64,000 bases of DNA from contig NZ_ATUF01000002.1 of assembly GCF_000420065.1 (NCBI RefSeq), forward strand, positions 1 to 64,000. The letters are read 5' to 3'. Positions 24,187 to 33,599 of the stretch are shown here, piece after piece. The notes below the pieces were generated by a model, which searched no databases, was not told where the DNA came from, and saw only the letters and a list, made by a program, of their open reading frames with translations. Position 1 is the stretch's first letter, and every line of letters begins with the position of its first letter. A program made the position numbers and the translations under genes. The stretch is from Varibaculum cambriense DSM 15806 (GTDB taxonomy: Bacteria > Actinomycetota > Actinomycetes > Actinomycetales > Actinomycetaceae).

Positions 24187-26276
24187 TTCGCCTCCCGCAT
24201 TTGCCGTAATTCTTTCTTAAGATCGCGCACTTCATCTCGCAGCCGCGCTGCCACCTCGAATTGTAGCTGCCGGGCTGCCTCTTGCATCTGCGCGGTGAGC
24301 TCCGCGATTAGCTCCACTAGGCTGGATTCATTTTGATCTGCCAGCCGTTCACGCACGTCCTGCCCGGTCTGCCGGCGGGTCTGCGCATCGGGTCCACTAC
24401 CCGCGCCTCGATACCCGGTACCTAGTAGGGACTCGGTATCAATTTCTTCGCGCGCCAACATATCGGTGACATCCGCGATCTTCTTACGCAGCGGCTGGGG
24501 GTCAATCCCGTGCTCGCGGTTATAGGCCAGCTGTTTTTCTCGCCGCCGCTCGGTTTCCTCAATCGCCGCCCGCATAGAATCAGTCACCTGGTCCGCATAC
24601 ATATGTACTTCCCCGGATACGTTACGCGCCGCGCGCCCTACGGTTTGGATCAGGGAAGTAGTCGAGCGCAAGAACCCTTCCTTATCGGCATCCAGGATCG
24701 CAACTAGCGACACTTCCGGCAGATCCAGGCCCTCTCGCAGCAGGTTAATCCCCACTAGCACGTTAAATTTGCCCATCCGCAGTTCCCGCAGGAGCTCCAC
24801 CCTCCGCAAAGTATCCACATCGGAATGCAGATATTCCACCAATACTTCCCGCTCCGCCAGGTATTCGGTGAGGTCTTCGGCCATTTTCTTAGTCAAGGTA
24901 GTGACCAAGACGCGCTCGTCCTTTTCACTGCGCAGGAGGATTTCTTCCATCAGGTCATCGATTTGCCCCGCAGTCGGTTTAACTACGATCTTCGGATCAA
25001 CCAGCCCGGTGGGGCGAATAATTTGTTCCACCACCCCATCGGAGCGTTCTAACTCATAGGGGCCAGGGGTCGCCGACAGATAAACGGTTTGCCCAATCCG
25101 TTCCTGGAACTCTTCCCATTTCAAAGGCCGGTTATCCATCGCCGAAGGCAGGCGGAAGCCGTAATCCACCAGGGTCCGTTTGCGGGACATATCCCCATGG
25201 AACATGGCTCCAATTTGGGGAACCGTCACATGGGATTCATCGATTACCAGCAGAAAATCTTCGGGGAAATAATCGAGGAGAGTGTTGGGAGGGCTGCCGG
25301 GCCCGCGCCCATCAATATGGCGGGAATAGTTTTCGATGCCCGCACAAGTACCGATCTCCCGCATCATTTCCAGATCGTAGGTGGTGCGCATCTGCAGGCG
25401 CTGTTCTTCTAAGAGCTTGCCTTGCTCACGGAAGTATTTCAGCCGCTGTCCTAACTCTTCCTCGATTCCGTCTATGGCGCGTTGCATCCGTTCTGGCCCG
25501 GCCACATAGTGGGAGGCGGGGAAAATAAACACCGAGTCTTCCTCGTCGATTACTTCCCCGGTGATGGGATGCAGAGTGGCCAGGGAATCAATTTCATCCC
25601 CAAACATTTCGATCCGGATCGCCATTTCCTCGTACATAGGAATGATGTCGATGGTATCGCCGCGCACCCGGAAAGTTCCCCGGGTAAAGGCCATATCGTT
25701 ACGGGTATATTGCATGGTGATAAAGCGTTTAAGTAGTTCGTTACGCTCTATTTGCATTCCCACTTCTAAGGGCACCATCCGCGCCACATATTCTTGGGGG
25801 GTACCGAGGCCGTAGATACAGGAAACCGAAGACACCACGATTACGTCCCGGCGGGTGAGCAGAGAGTTAGTGGCAGAGTGCCGCAGCCTCTCGACCTCGT
25901 CATTTATAGAAGAATCTTTTTCGATATAGGTGTCAGACTGGGGTACGTAGGCTTCTGGCTGATAGTAGTCATAGTAGGAAACGAAATATTCCACGGCGTT
26001 GTCAGGGAAAAGTTCGCGCAACTCCGCCGCCATCTGGGCAGCCAGAGTTTTATTAGGCTCCATTATTAAGGTGGGGCGCTGCACCTTCTCTACCAGCCAG
26101 GCGGAGGTCGCCGATTTTCCGGTTCCGGTTGCCCCCAGCAAAACAATGTCTTTTTCCCCATTGTTAATCCGCTGCGTGAGCTCCGCAATCGCCTGCGGCT
26201 GATCCCCAGACGGCTTATAGGGCGCCTGCACTTTAAACGGCTTCTTAGCGCGGCGTAGATCCAGTTGCTCACTCAC
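24183..26276 (-). CDS. uvrB: UvrABC system protein B
   Basis: 697 residues, full length. It is the damage-verifying helicase subunit of nucleotide excision repair. Walker A is GATGTGKS near residue 48, the beta-hairpin region is [20 protein letters not shown], the DEAD-like box is VIDESHV, helicase motif VI is QTVGRAARN, and a C-terminal UVR domain ([20 protein letters not shown]) binds UvrC. The start is GTG. A TAGACT hexamer 7 nt upstream of the GTG suggests a near-leaderless mRNA. The stop overlaps the TTG start of the P-type ATPase, so the two are co-transcribed. Confidence 0.97.
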   Translation of the reverse strand: MSEQLDLRRAKKPFKVQAPYKPSGDQPQAIAELTQRINNGEKDIVLLGATGTGKSATSAWLVEKVQRPTLIMEPNKTLAAQMAAELRELFPDNAVEYFVSYYDYYQPEAYVPQSDTYIEKDSSINDEVERLRHSATNSLLTRRDVIVVSSVSCIYGLGTPQEYVARMVPLEVGMQIERNELLKRFITMQYTRNDMAFTRGTFRVRGDTIDIIPMYEEMAIRIEMFGDEIDSLATLHPITGEVIDEEDSVFIFPASHYVAGPERMQRAIDGIEEELGQRLKYFREQGKLLEEQRLQMRTTYDLEMMREIGTCAGIENYSRHIDGRGPGSPPNTLLDYFPEDFLLVIDESHVTVPQIGAMFHGDMSRKRTLVDYGFRLPSAMDNRPLKWEEFQERIGQTVYLSATPGPYELERSDGVVEQIIRPTGLVDPKIVVKPTAGQIDDLMEEILLRSEKDERVLVTTLTKKMAEDLTEYLAEREVLVEYLHSDVDTLRRVELLRELRMGKFNVLVGINLLREGLDLPEVSLVAILDADKEGFLRSTTSLIQTVGRAARNVSGEVHMYADQVTDSMRAAIEETERRREKQLAYNREHGIDPQPLRKKIADVTDMLAREEIDTESLLGTGYRGAGSGPDAQTRRQTGQDVRERLADQNESSLVELIAELTAQMQEAARQLQFEVAARLRDEVRDLKKELRQMREAN

Positions 26277-26397
26277 GTCCCCCAGTCTACTAGGGGCTTA
26301 GACAATAATCTTATTTGCGAGGACGCGGTAAGCGTTAAGAATCACGTCTTGGTGATTTGCTGGAAAGTAGCTGCCACCGATAAACTCGGGGAAGTAA

Positions 26398-26472
<75 letters not shown>

Positions 26473-26730
26473 AAATGCGCTGGTAAAGTACTGTTTAGGG
26501 CAACAGGATTTCCAGCTAAATAGTAAATCTACTCTCAAAACCACTCTCATTACCCGGAAAATTAAGATGCTTTTCTCCACATGGCGGGTGTTATGGGTGG
26601 GTGATTTTGGAGGATGATTACAGCTCCAGTTCATCCACGTACCCAACACAACCAACAGGCTCGTCTCACCCCTCCGAATGACGTTTAGAGCCTCGTCCCT
26701 AGCCATCTCATAAGCGGCTTCCTCGGGTGA

Positions 26731-27096
26731 AAGTTCTTCCTGCTGGCGCTTTACGAAGATTACCTAGTCGAGCAAGGAATCAAACCGGCTCAGATAATGA
26801 GCGAGCATTTCGAGGATCTATCACATGACCGGATGCGCGACGCTAGGACGTTCCACAGCTCCGTGCAGCGCGCGGTCGAGCAACAAAGTATCCGCTTTTT
26901 GCATATAGGCGAAGCCCCGGAACTCGATGATTGGACGCGAGTGTTGAACTCACTGAGAGAAAAGTACGCTCTCAGAATTACGGTGACAGGCTCGAACGCT
27001 TCTCTGTTTGCAGGAGAGAGCCTCACCTATTTGGCAGGTCGCTATATTGCTGTGGACGTGTTACCGCTCTCTCTAGGGGAATACCGCACAAGCCCG
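26731..27096 (+). pseudogene. Remnant of an AAA (DUF4143-type) ATPase gene
   Basis: The open frame reads FFLLALYEDYLVEQGIKPAQ, then EHFEDLSHDRMRDAR, DDWTRVLNSLREKYALRITV, TGSNASLFAGES and LAGRYIAVDVLPLSLGEY. This is the middle of the ATP-binding half of DUF4143-type ATPases. The P-loop is missing (an in-frame TGA sits at 26728), FLDEIQ has decayed to FLHIGEA, and after LGEY the frame runs antisense into apbE, so the C-terminal half is gone. The 26473-26730 stretch before it shows nothing else. A scrap from an earlier insertion. Confidence 0.7.
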
Positions 27097-27104
27097 TTGC
27101 GGCG

Positions 27105-28001
27105 TCAGTCCGGCAACACGGGGCTCAGCGGCAACGGTTCGGGCAACTCCAGTGTGATACTCAACTGTAGCGCGGGGTCGGCAAACACCCTCCCGTTGGA
27201 AGTCATCGCGAGGGCGCGATACGCCCCACCCAGAACGCCCTTCTGAGTCAAATCGTGCAGCAGGGGGCTTCCTCCCGCAATCAGCGCGGTAGAGAGAGCC
27301 TCGCAACTCATCGCGTCAGGTCCCACCACAAGTGCCGCACAAATATCGGTAAACGCGAGCTGCCCGTCCAGACCGCGAATGTGGCTGCGCACCAGACTGG
27401 GGACAATCTGGGTTTGCGGCAGCATTGAATTAGAGAGGGACTCGTTTTCTATCTGCAGGTCTCCCAAGAATTCCCGGCCTGTCCAGGGAGATTGCACTCT
27501 GATGATGGCCCGGCGGTCCGGCGCCACAATCGACGAACCCCCGAAGGACACCAAGATGCCGCTACCCCCTGATTCTTGAATGAGAGAAGCCAGCTGCGCA
27601 GCCGCGTAACCTTTCGCGATACCTCCCAAATCTAGGCCCCCAGCCCCCACACCGTCGGTGAGACGAGCCTGCTCGCCCCGCAACTGCAGCGTTTCGGCGT
27701 CCCAGCCCAGGCACGGAAATAGTTTAAAAAAACCCCCGGTACGCTGCGCCCATTCCTGAGCAGCCCCAAACACCGCGGCACAGTGCGGCCCGACATCTCT
27801 CCACTCGGTATCCAAGCGGCTCACGGGAGAATCCGCCCGAAACCGCGACAGGTCATCCTCCAACTGCGCCGCCCGTTTCGGCAGACTCACCCGGAGGACC
27901 TCCGCGACCTGGGGAGTGCTGCGCCACGATGCCGACACCAGCGTCCCCATCGCCGCAAAGGTAATCGTGGTTTCTCCTGGTGGAGTCGGCGCGAGGTACA
28001 C
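27105..28001 (-). CDS. apbE: FAD:protein FMN transferase (ApbE)
   Basis: 298 residues. It attaches FMN from FAD to a Ser/Thr of FMN-binding domain proteins. ApbE landmarks are TFAAMGTLVSASW, DDLSRFRADSPVSRLD, GGLDLGGIAKGYAAAQLASL and SFGGSSIVAPDR. It has no signal peptide or lipobox, and an in-frame TAG (28008-28010, also the stop of the upstream gene) blocks any longer form, so it should be cytosolic, unlike most ApbE. The start is GTG 28001 with a weak ribosome site, suggesting coupling to the FMN-binding lipoprotein gene, which is its evident substrate. Confidence 0.88.
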   Translation of the reverse strand: MYLAPTPPGETTITFAAMGTLVSASWRSTPQVAEVLRVSLPKRAAQLEDDLSRFRADSPVSRLDTEWRDVGPHCAAVFGAAQEWAQRTGGFFKLFPCLGWDAETLQLRGEQARLTDGVGAGGLDLGGIAKGYAAAQLASLIQESGGSGILVSFGGSSIVAPDRRAIIRVQSPWTGREFLGDLQIENESLSNSMLPQTQIVPSLVRSHIRGLDGQLAFTDICAALVVGPDAMSCEALSTALIAGGSPLLHDLTQKGVLGGAYRALAMTSNGRVFADPALQLSITLELPEPLPLSPVLPD

Positions 28002-28007
28002 GAACGC

Positions 28008-28436
28008 CTACTTTTGCGCTGCTTCCATAGCCGTCTGAACCGCATCGAGGAACAGCCGATGTGACAACGATGCCCCGGACACCCTATCGACCTTATTTTG
28101 ATCCCCGGTCTTCTGGAACTGCTGCACATAACGCTGTTCAGCGCTGATAGCGGCTTGGGCGCGCTGGTAAAATTCCGTGTCTATCCCGCCGCTAGCGGTT
28201 TTCCCGTAATTTTGGTCATGTACCGTCCCGTCTTTGTCATAGAGACGGAACTTAGCGTCAACCACCTGACCGTTCTTAATCGTAAACTGAACTTTACCGA
28301 CCGTACCGTCCTCGTCGGGCAGCGAGCTGCCCGCGTATTGCCCGTCCGGCAAGGTCGATGCCGCTGGGTAAGACCCGCAGCCACTGAGGGCGACCATGCC
28401 GATTGCGAGTAGCGCTCCCGCGGTCGCTTTACGCAT
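28008..28436 (-). CDS. FMN-binding domain lipoprotein, flavinylation target
   Basis: 142 residues from ATG 28434-28436 behind GGGAGGAAACG; a longer frame upstream is inside the ATPase gene. A lipoprotein signal ends at VALSGC (Cys20). The FMN_bind domain carries VSGASLS, in which Ser123 takes the place of the Thr that receives FMN in NqrC/RnfG proteins. It is followed by apbE. In this iron locus it likely passes electrons, through bound FMN, to ferric iron or to the DUF2318 redox protein on the outer face of the membrane. That role is inferred. Confidence 0.85.
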   Translation of the reverse strand: MRKATAGALLAIGMVALSGCGSYPAASTLPDGQYAGSSLPDEDGTVGKVQFTIKNGQVVDAKFRLYDKDGTVHDQNYGKTASGGIDTEFYQRAQAAISAEQRYVQQFQKTGDQNKVDRVSGASLSHRLFLDAVQTAMEAAQK

Positions 28437-29169
28437 CGTTTCCTCCCGTCTCAAGCATTTGTGGGTCACATTTTTCTGCGGTTTGCGATTGGTTGTGGAC
28501 TTCTCTGACGATTTTCCCGTGTTCCAAAATGATTTGGCGCTGCCCTTGCCGAGCAACGTTGGCATCATGGGTGACGACCAGCAGGGTGGTGCCCTCCCGA
28601 TGCAGCTGCGAAAAGAAGTCGATAACGATGTTTTCGTTTGCCTCGTCGAGGTTTCCGGTCGGTTCGTCGGCCAGGATGACGGAGGGGTGGTTGATGAGGG
28701 CACGAGCCACGCACACGCGCTGCTGCTCCCCTCCAGACAGTTCATGAGGGAGGTGGGTGGCGCGAGCGGACATGCCCACCCGGTCTAGTGCCTCCATCGC
28801 CTCGGCTTCATCGGGGAGGGAATGGTAGTACTGAGCCATCATCACGTTTTCTACCGCCGAGAGGTGTTTTACCAGGTGGAACTGTTGAAAGATGAGGCCA
28901 ATCTTGCGGCGACGCACCGCGGCCAATTCCAGTTCACCCATTTTGTCCAGACGCTCGCCCTCCAGGTAAACCAGTCCTTCGGTGGGGGAATCCAGGCAGC
29001 CCAGAATGTTCATCAGAGTTGACTTGCCCGAACCGGACGGCCCCACTACCGAGAGCCACTCGCCGCGAGTTATGTCGAGGCTGACATTATCCAGCGCCGC
29101 CAACTCGCCGTATTTTCGAGACACCTTCTCAACTCGATAAATCAATTGCTCATCATTATTATCTGCCAT
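28429..29169 (-). CDS. ABC ATPase of the MacB/LolD type
   Basis: 246 residues from ATG 29169 (MADNNDEQLI); an upstream in-frame ATG at 29196 lies inside the permease gene. Walker A is GPSGSGKST, the Q-loop is IFQQFHL, the signature is LSGGEQQRVCVARAL, Walker B is VILADEPTGNLDE and the H-loop is VVTHD. It is the standard length for the lipoprotein-release/MacB ATPase group. It follows two FtsX-type permeases, overlapping the first by 7 bp upstream and the FMN lipoprotein by 8 bp downstream. It corresponds to the ATPase of the Campylobacter FTR1/P19 locus (Cj1663-like). Confidence 0.92.
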   Translation of the reverse strand: MADNNDEQLIYRVEKVSRKYGELAALDNVSLDITRGEWLSVVGPSGSGKSTLMNILGCLDSPTEGLVYLEGERLDKMGELELAAVRRRKIGLIFQQFHLVKHLSAVENVMMAQYYHSLPDEAEAMEALDRVGMSARATHLPHELSGGEQQRVCVARALINHPSVILADEPTGNLDEANENIVIDFFSQLHREGTTLLVVTHDANVARQGQRQIILEHGKIVREVHNQSQTAEKCDPQMLETGGNDA

Positions 29170-29176
29170 AGCATTC

Positions 29177-30340
29177 TCACTCTCCACCAAGAACATTTAT
29201 AGGATTAATCCGGGCAATACGTTTAGCCGGCCACAGAGAACCGATAACCGCTACCGCTACCGAAAAAACAATCGTGAGGACTAAAATTATCCAGTTAATT
29301 TCTACTCGTGCCAGGAAAACTTTTTGCAATATGTAATCGGCCAGACCGATTCCCAGCAAGACCCCTAAGAAGCCTCCGAACAGCCCTAACATTATCGATT
29401 CCCCGATAAGTTCCGTGAATACGTCCTTGCTCAAAGCCCCCAATGCCTTTTTCAGCCCAATCTCGCGAGCGCGTTCCGAGACAATCGAACTCAGTGTCGC
29501 GGATACCGCAATCAGCATTAGTGCGGAAATAATAATACTGACCAACCAAATTAGGTTGCTTAGAGTATGGGCAATGCGGGTTTCATTTTGGGTAGTTCGA
29601 CGCACCACTTCAGCGTCAACCCCGTTGACCTTTTTTCCGATGGTTTTCGCTAAAGCGCTCAATTGGGAAGTATCGCCTTTCAGTGAATATTCCACCAAAC
29701 TGTAGCCATCGGCAACCCCACCCATAGCGGTGTAACTGTCCGGGCTTAACACCGCCAGGTCGTCCTCGGGGCCGCCGGTGCGCAGCAGCCCGGAGATTTC
29801 CAGCTGTTTGCCAGCCCGGTTGGCATCCCCCGATTCGTCCCCCCCGGTGTTTTCCCGCAGCTGCGCCACCTTGAGGCCGATCAGGTCACCGACGTGCAGA
29901 CGGAATTTTTCTGCGAGATTCACCCCTAACAGGATCTGTTCGCTGCCCTGCGGCACTTTCCCGTCGATTGACCAGTAGGGTCGGACTGACCGGGCGTCGG
30001 CAAATTTCGTCACCATGACGGGGACGGGCTGCTGACCGTAGAGCAGGTTACCGTAACTGTAGCCGGCCCGCCCCAACAGACTCTCGCCGCACTGCCGGTC
30101 GATGGCAGACACCGTTTCCCGAGTAATTACATTGGAACCTTGCGGCAGCACCACCAGGTTTGCCCCAAACGAACGCAGTTCCTTAGCGATGTAATTGGGA
30201 ACTGTCACCGCCACCAGCCCCAACCCGGACAGGATGGAGGCACCCATTGCGATTGCCAGGGAAGCAATCAGAACCCGGGAGAAACGGTGCGCAAAGGCTT
30301 TCCAAATGATGCGCACGAACATGCGTTTGTGTGAGTTCAT
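29177..30340 (-). CDS. FtsX/MacB-type permease 1
   Basis: 387 residues: one N-terminal helix (about 18-40), a large extracytoplasmic domain of about 210 residues, then three C-terminal helices near 270-290, 315-340 and 350-372, with the FtsX motif LKKALGALSKDVFTELIGES between the first two. The gene is 6 bp after the other permease and overlaps the ATPase. In homologous iron loci such permeases accompany P19 and FTR1 and are thought to support use of iron outside the membrane; the mechanism is unknown. Confidence 0.9.
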   Translation of the reverse strand: MNSHKRMFVRIIWKAFAHRFSRVLIASLAIAMGASILSGLGLVAVTVPNYIAKELRSFGANLVVLPQGSNVITRETVSAIDRQCGESLLGRAGYSYGNLLYGQQPVPVMVTKFADARSVRPYWSIDGKVPQGSEQILLGVNLAEKFRLHVGDLIGLKVAQLRENTGGDESGDANRAGKQLEISGLLRTGGPEDDLAVLSPDSYTAMGGVADGYSLVEYSLKGDTSQLSALAKTIGKKVNGVDAEVVRRTTQNETRIAHTLSNLIWLVSIIISALMLIAVSATLSSIVSERAREIGLKKALGALSKDVFTELIGESIMLGLFGGFLGVLLGIGLADYILQKVFLARVEINWIILVLTIVFSVAVAVIGSLWPAKRIARINPINVLGGE

Positions 30341-30346
30341 TCCCGC

Positions 30347-31648
30347 CTACTTTCTGTGCAGAACCCGCGCAGGTTGCAAAGTCACCAGCGCCCGGATTGA
30401 AGGTAAACAGCCCAGCAAAACCGTCAGCCCCACGATGACCGCCATCAAGGGGAACACCACTGGGCGGATATTGATACTGACCCCAAATACCAGGTGTCCG
30501 ACCAGTTGGGCCAGACCGATGCCGCCCACACATCCGAACGCGGCCCCAACCAGGCTCACGATGAAGGTTTCCGTCAAAATCATCAGCACCACAAACAGAT
30601 TACGCGCCCCCAAAGCTTTCATCAGCCCGATTTCGGCGGAACGTTCCATCACCGAGGCAGTCACCAGGTTAGCAATACCCAGAGCGGAACCCGCCATGGC
30701 CAAAATCGCCACCAAAGTCATAATGAGCTGGGTTTTTTCCAGGATCGCGCCCTCACTGTCGGCGATTTGGTGGACGGGGGTGGCTACGGCGTTAGTCATG
30801 ACTTCCTCAATCTGATAGGCGATTGAGGACGTGTAAGCGGTGCAGTACCAGGTTTCCCAGTCCTCCAGAGATAGTGAGCTGGGATCGCGGGCAGCGCGGC
30901 GGGACAAGTCATTTTCCGGCGTGGTGATAGCACGCACCTCTACCCGGTCGACCTGGCCCGGACGACCCGAGAGGCTCTGAGCTACGCTCAAATCCGCAAA
31001 CAGTTGCCGGTCTTCATTGGAACCGGAAGTAAAGATACCGCTGATAGTCAAAGTTGGACTGGGTGCGGAGCCAGCTAATCCGGGCCGGGGTTTCAAGGTC
31101 AGAGAGTCCCCCAGATGCCAGCCGGTTTGCTGAGCCAGTTTCGATCCGACCATGACTTCATCGGCAGCCTTTGGCCAGTTGCCTTGGACTTCCCACCAGT
31201 CGCGCATATCCGCCATGCCGGTATCGACTTTTTCCCCAGTGGGGATGGCTAGCTTCTTGCGAAACCAGGTCCCGACTACGTCAACGTCTTGGCCTGAGGA
31301 AGCAGCCTTGGTTCCCAGGAACGGAGCAAAGTTTTCGATGTTGAAAGCCCAAAATATGGTTTTCAGCTTTGCCAGCTCGGATTCCTGCAACGCTCCGGAC
31401 TGGGAATTCGCCGAGCTACCCGTATCCTCGAAATCATAGAGTTGGGAAACTACGGATTTTCCTTGCGGTAGCACTTGGATATTGGCACCGTAAGAGCCAA
31501 GTTCCTGCTTGATTTTATCCCCGACATCCAGCATGACCGCCAGCATGGAAGTTGTGAGACCTGCCCCTAGTAAAATCGTTAGCGCAATCATGAGGCGTTT
31601 ACCGACCTGCCGACGTAACGCCTTGAAAATCATCCTGAAAAAGAACAT
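30347..31648 (-). CDS. FtsX/MacB-type permease 2
   Basis: 433 residues with the same plan as its neighbour: N-terminal helix, a roughly 270-residue extracytoplasmic domain, then three helices with IGLMKALGARNLFVVLMILT (FtsX cytoplasmic loop). It is more distant in sequence, so the two probably form a heterodimer with the shared ATPase. The ATG follows a weak ribosome site. It lies 21 bp after the DUF2318 gene, in the same operon. Confidence 0.9.
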   Translation of the reverse strand: MFFFRMIFKALRRQVGKRLMIALTILLGAGLTTSMLAVMLDVGDKIKQELGSYGANIQVLPQGKSVVSQLYDFEDTGSSANSQSGALQESELAKLKTIFWAFNIENFAPFLGTKAASSGQDVDVVGTWFRKKLAIPTGEKVDTGMADMRDWWEVQGNWPKAADEVMVGSKLAQQTGWHLGDSLTLKPRPGLAGSAPSPTLTISGIFTSGSNEDRQLFADLSVAQSLSGRPGQVDRVEVRAITTPENDLSRRAARDPSSLSLEDWETWYCTAYTSSIAYQIEEVMTNAVATPVHQIADSEGAILEKTQLIMTLVAILAMAGSALGIANLVTASVMERSAEIGLMKALGARNLFVVLMILTETFIVSLVGAAFGCVGGIGLAQLVGHLVFGVSINIRPVVFPLMAVIVGLTVLLGCLPSIRALVTLQPARVLHRK

Positions 31649-31669
31649 GGAAACTTATACCTTAGAGCC

Positions 31670-32944
31670 TTAGATTATTTTGGTTTTAAAGATTTTGGCG
31701 TGCCCACTCAGCTCGTCAGCAAAAAACCGTAATTCTTTCGGGCCCACTTCATACTTAATCGGAATAGGGTTACAGCCACCGGGAAAGCCAATAGTTTGAA
31801 TATTCATCATGACCCCGCAGCGCCGGCAAATGACTTTCCCGCCGTCTTCGTAATAACCGGATTCGCCGCAGATTTCGCAGGCATCCAGACCGCAACCGTA
31901 GGCTACGGCGTTCTTTTGAATGACGATGAAACGAACTTGCGTCCCGTCCTTGGTCACATAGGCGAAACGATGCAGGTGTCCATCAGACACCAGCTCCCGA
32001 CTGACGGAAACCACATTTCCTTTCACCGTGGAAGGCTCTATCGGGGATAACTCCGGAACAGTCTCCGCCACGCGCCTGCCAACGGTCAAGGCAGAAACGA
32101 AAACAACCGTGCCCCCCAAGGCCAGCTCTAAAAAGTGTCGGCGAGTAATCCGATCCGCTTTCGCTATACGCGCTTCGGGGCCAGAAACATTGACGGATTT
32201 GGAACCGAACCAAATGGCGATGATGCCAGGAATGGCGGTCAGCACCACCAGAGCCAGCAGTATGACGGTGTTGGCATTTTGAATCCACAACACGAGTTCA
32301 AAGATGGTCCGTGACCGTGGCAGGAAACCACGTATGGCGAGTTGTTGATACAACAGAATGGAACGCGGACCGATAACTACCAAAAATACCGCGGTAGTGA
32401 TTGCCAAACGCACCATGGCGGGAACCAGCCTGGTGGCGCGCACGTAGGCCCAGCCGGCGATGACCACCAGCAGCGACCCGAAGGCGAATCCAGAAAAGCG
32501 CGCCAGCGATTCTGTTTCTAACGGAGAGGACCCCATCAGCACAATTTCGTCGGTAGAAAATGCGTATTCAAAGCCGAAATTGATGATGATACTGACGGCA
32601 GTCAACAGCGAGGCCACCAGCAGCGCCCTATGTTTAGCGCTCTGTTTAATGTCATAGAGGTCGGCGGCACCAAACCACCAAGACATTCCCAGGAAGCCCA
32701 GCGAGCAAATCAGCATGACTGGAACCAGATAGAAGTTCATGGTCGGAACATCTATCAGATTCGTGTTCAGCCGAAGCCATGCCAGTGTCGCCGCCGCTAG
32801 GGCTGCCACCACCAACACCACGGTGGTAATCCGAGCCACGACTCGGCGTTCCATCGGGGTGTGCGGTCGCGTTGCCAGCAAGATTGCCAGCGGCACGAAT
32901 AACGGCAGCCCGTAGCGGAGGGCGACAACAAATAACTTGAGCAA
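31670..32944 (-). CDS. DUF2318 membrane protein with a Cys-rich redox domain
   Basis: 424 residues. About eight membrane helices fill residues 1-300. The C-terminal DUF2318 domain lies outside and carries GCGLDACEICGESGYY, VICRRCGVMMN and FPGGCNPIPI; its six or so cysteines can bind an Fe-S cluster or metal. It corresponds to Cj1660 of the Campylobacter FTR1/P19 locus. The TTG start (32944) is chosen from AAGTAGG five bases upstream. It sits between P19 and the permeases. A role in moving electrons or iron across the membrane is plausible but not shown. Confidence 0.87.
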   Translation of the reverse strand: MLKLFVVALRYGLPLFVPLAILLATRPHTPMERRVVARITTVVLVVAALAAATLAWLRLNTNLIDVPTMNFYLVPVMLICSLGFLGMSWWFGAADLYDIKQSAKHRALLVASLLTAVSIIINFGFEYAFSTDEIVLMGSSPLETESLARFSGFAFGSLLVVIAGWAYVRATRLVPAMVRLAITTAVFLVVIGPRSILLYQQLAIRGFLPRSRTIFELVLWIQNANTVILLALVVLTAIPGIIAIWFGSKSVNVSGPEARIAKADRITRRHFLELALGGTVVFVSALTVGRRVAETVPELSPIEPSTVKGNVVSVSRELVSDGHLHRFAYVTKDGTQVRFIVIQKNAVAYGCGLDACEICGESGYYEDGGKVICRRCGVMMNIQTIGFPGGCNPIPIKYEVGPKELRFFADELSGHAKIFKTKII

Positions 32945-32954
32945 TGAAACCTAC

Positions 32955-33599
32955 TTAGAGAACCTGCCCGTCCCACTGCCAGTTCTTGAACTCAAACTTC
33001 AGCGGTTCTTTCCAGAAACGGCCCTTGACCCCGGAGGAATCCTTACCCGTGTGCAGCATGAACTTGTCTTCCGGAGAGGGGATGGTGATGGTCACATCGT
33101 ACAGGCCGGGCTTGAGCTTGATGTTGTTACCGTAGTGAGGACCGTCAGAGGCAATCATCGGCATCATGGTGCCCAGGTCAGTTTCCTCACCGGTCTTTTG
33201 ATCCTTAACTGTAACCTTCATATCGTCCAGGTAAGGCATGAAAGTATCCGCCGGGTACCCGAATTCTTCTGCCTTCTTGTTGGTAGAAGCATCAATCTCG
33301 AAGTGCATATCGGACTCGGAAGCCGGAGGCATCTTCATCGAGCCGTGCTCCATATCGACAGCCTGGAAATAAACAACGTTTACATTCAGCGGCCCGTTGG
33401 TTTGTTCGCCAGAATCCCCAACCGGAATTTCCTTGATACCCACAACATTGGGATCGCTGGGCTTTTCCGGCTGCTTCTGCTCGGTCGCCGACTTGGATTC
33501 CTGCGGCTTAGCCTGACCGCCCGACGAAGTTCCGCCACAGCCGCTGAGGCTCATGCCCAACGCCAGGACAGCTGCCAAAGCCAGTAGCTTCTTTTTCAT
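32955..33599 (-). CDS. P19/Tp34-family iron-binding lipoprotein
   Basis: 214 residues. A lipoprotein signal ends at MSLSGC (Cys21), followed by a Gly/Ser/Gln linker. The domain has the metal-site residues typical of P19/FetP/Tp34: VDMEHGSMKMPP, SDMHFEID, MMPMIASDGPHYGNN and FMLHTGKD, giving Met and His ligands for Cu/Fe. It binds iron for FTR1. The ATG overlaps the FTR1 stop by one base (TAATG), so FTR1 and P19 are made together. Confidence 0.94.
   Translation of the reverse strand: MKKKLLALAAVLALGMSLSGCGGTSSGGQAKPQESKSATEQKQPEKPSDPNVVGIKEIPVGDSGEQTNGPLNVNVVYFQAVDMEHGSMKMPPASESDMHFEIDASTNKKAEEFGYPADTFMPYLDDMKVTVKDQKTGEETDLGTMMPMIASDGPHYGNNIKLKPGLYDVTITIPSPEDKFMLHTGKDSSGVKGRFWKEPLKFEFKNWQWDGQVL

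Noticed and set aside
27097-27246. C-terminal part of a frame that continues the DUF4143 remnant
   Set aside because: This stretch reads as the end of apbE on the other strand, so the ATPase homology stops near 27096.
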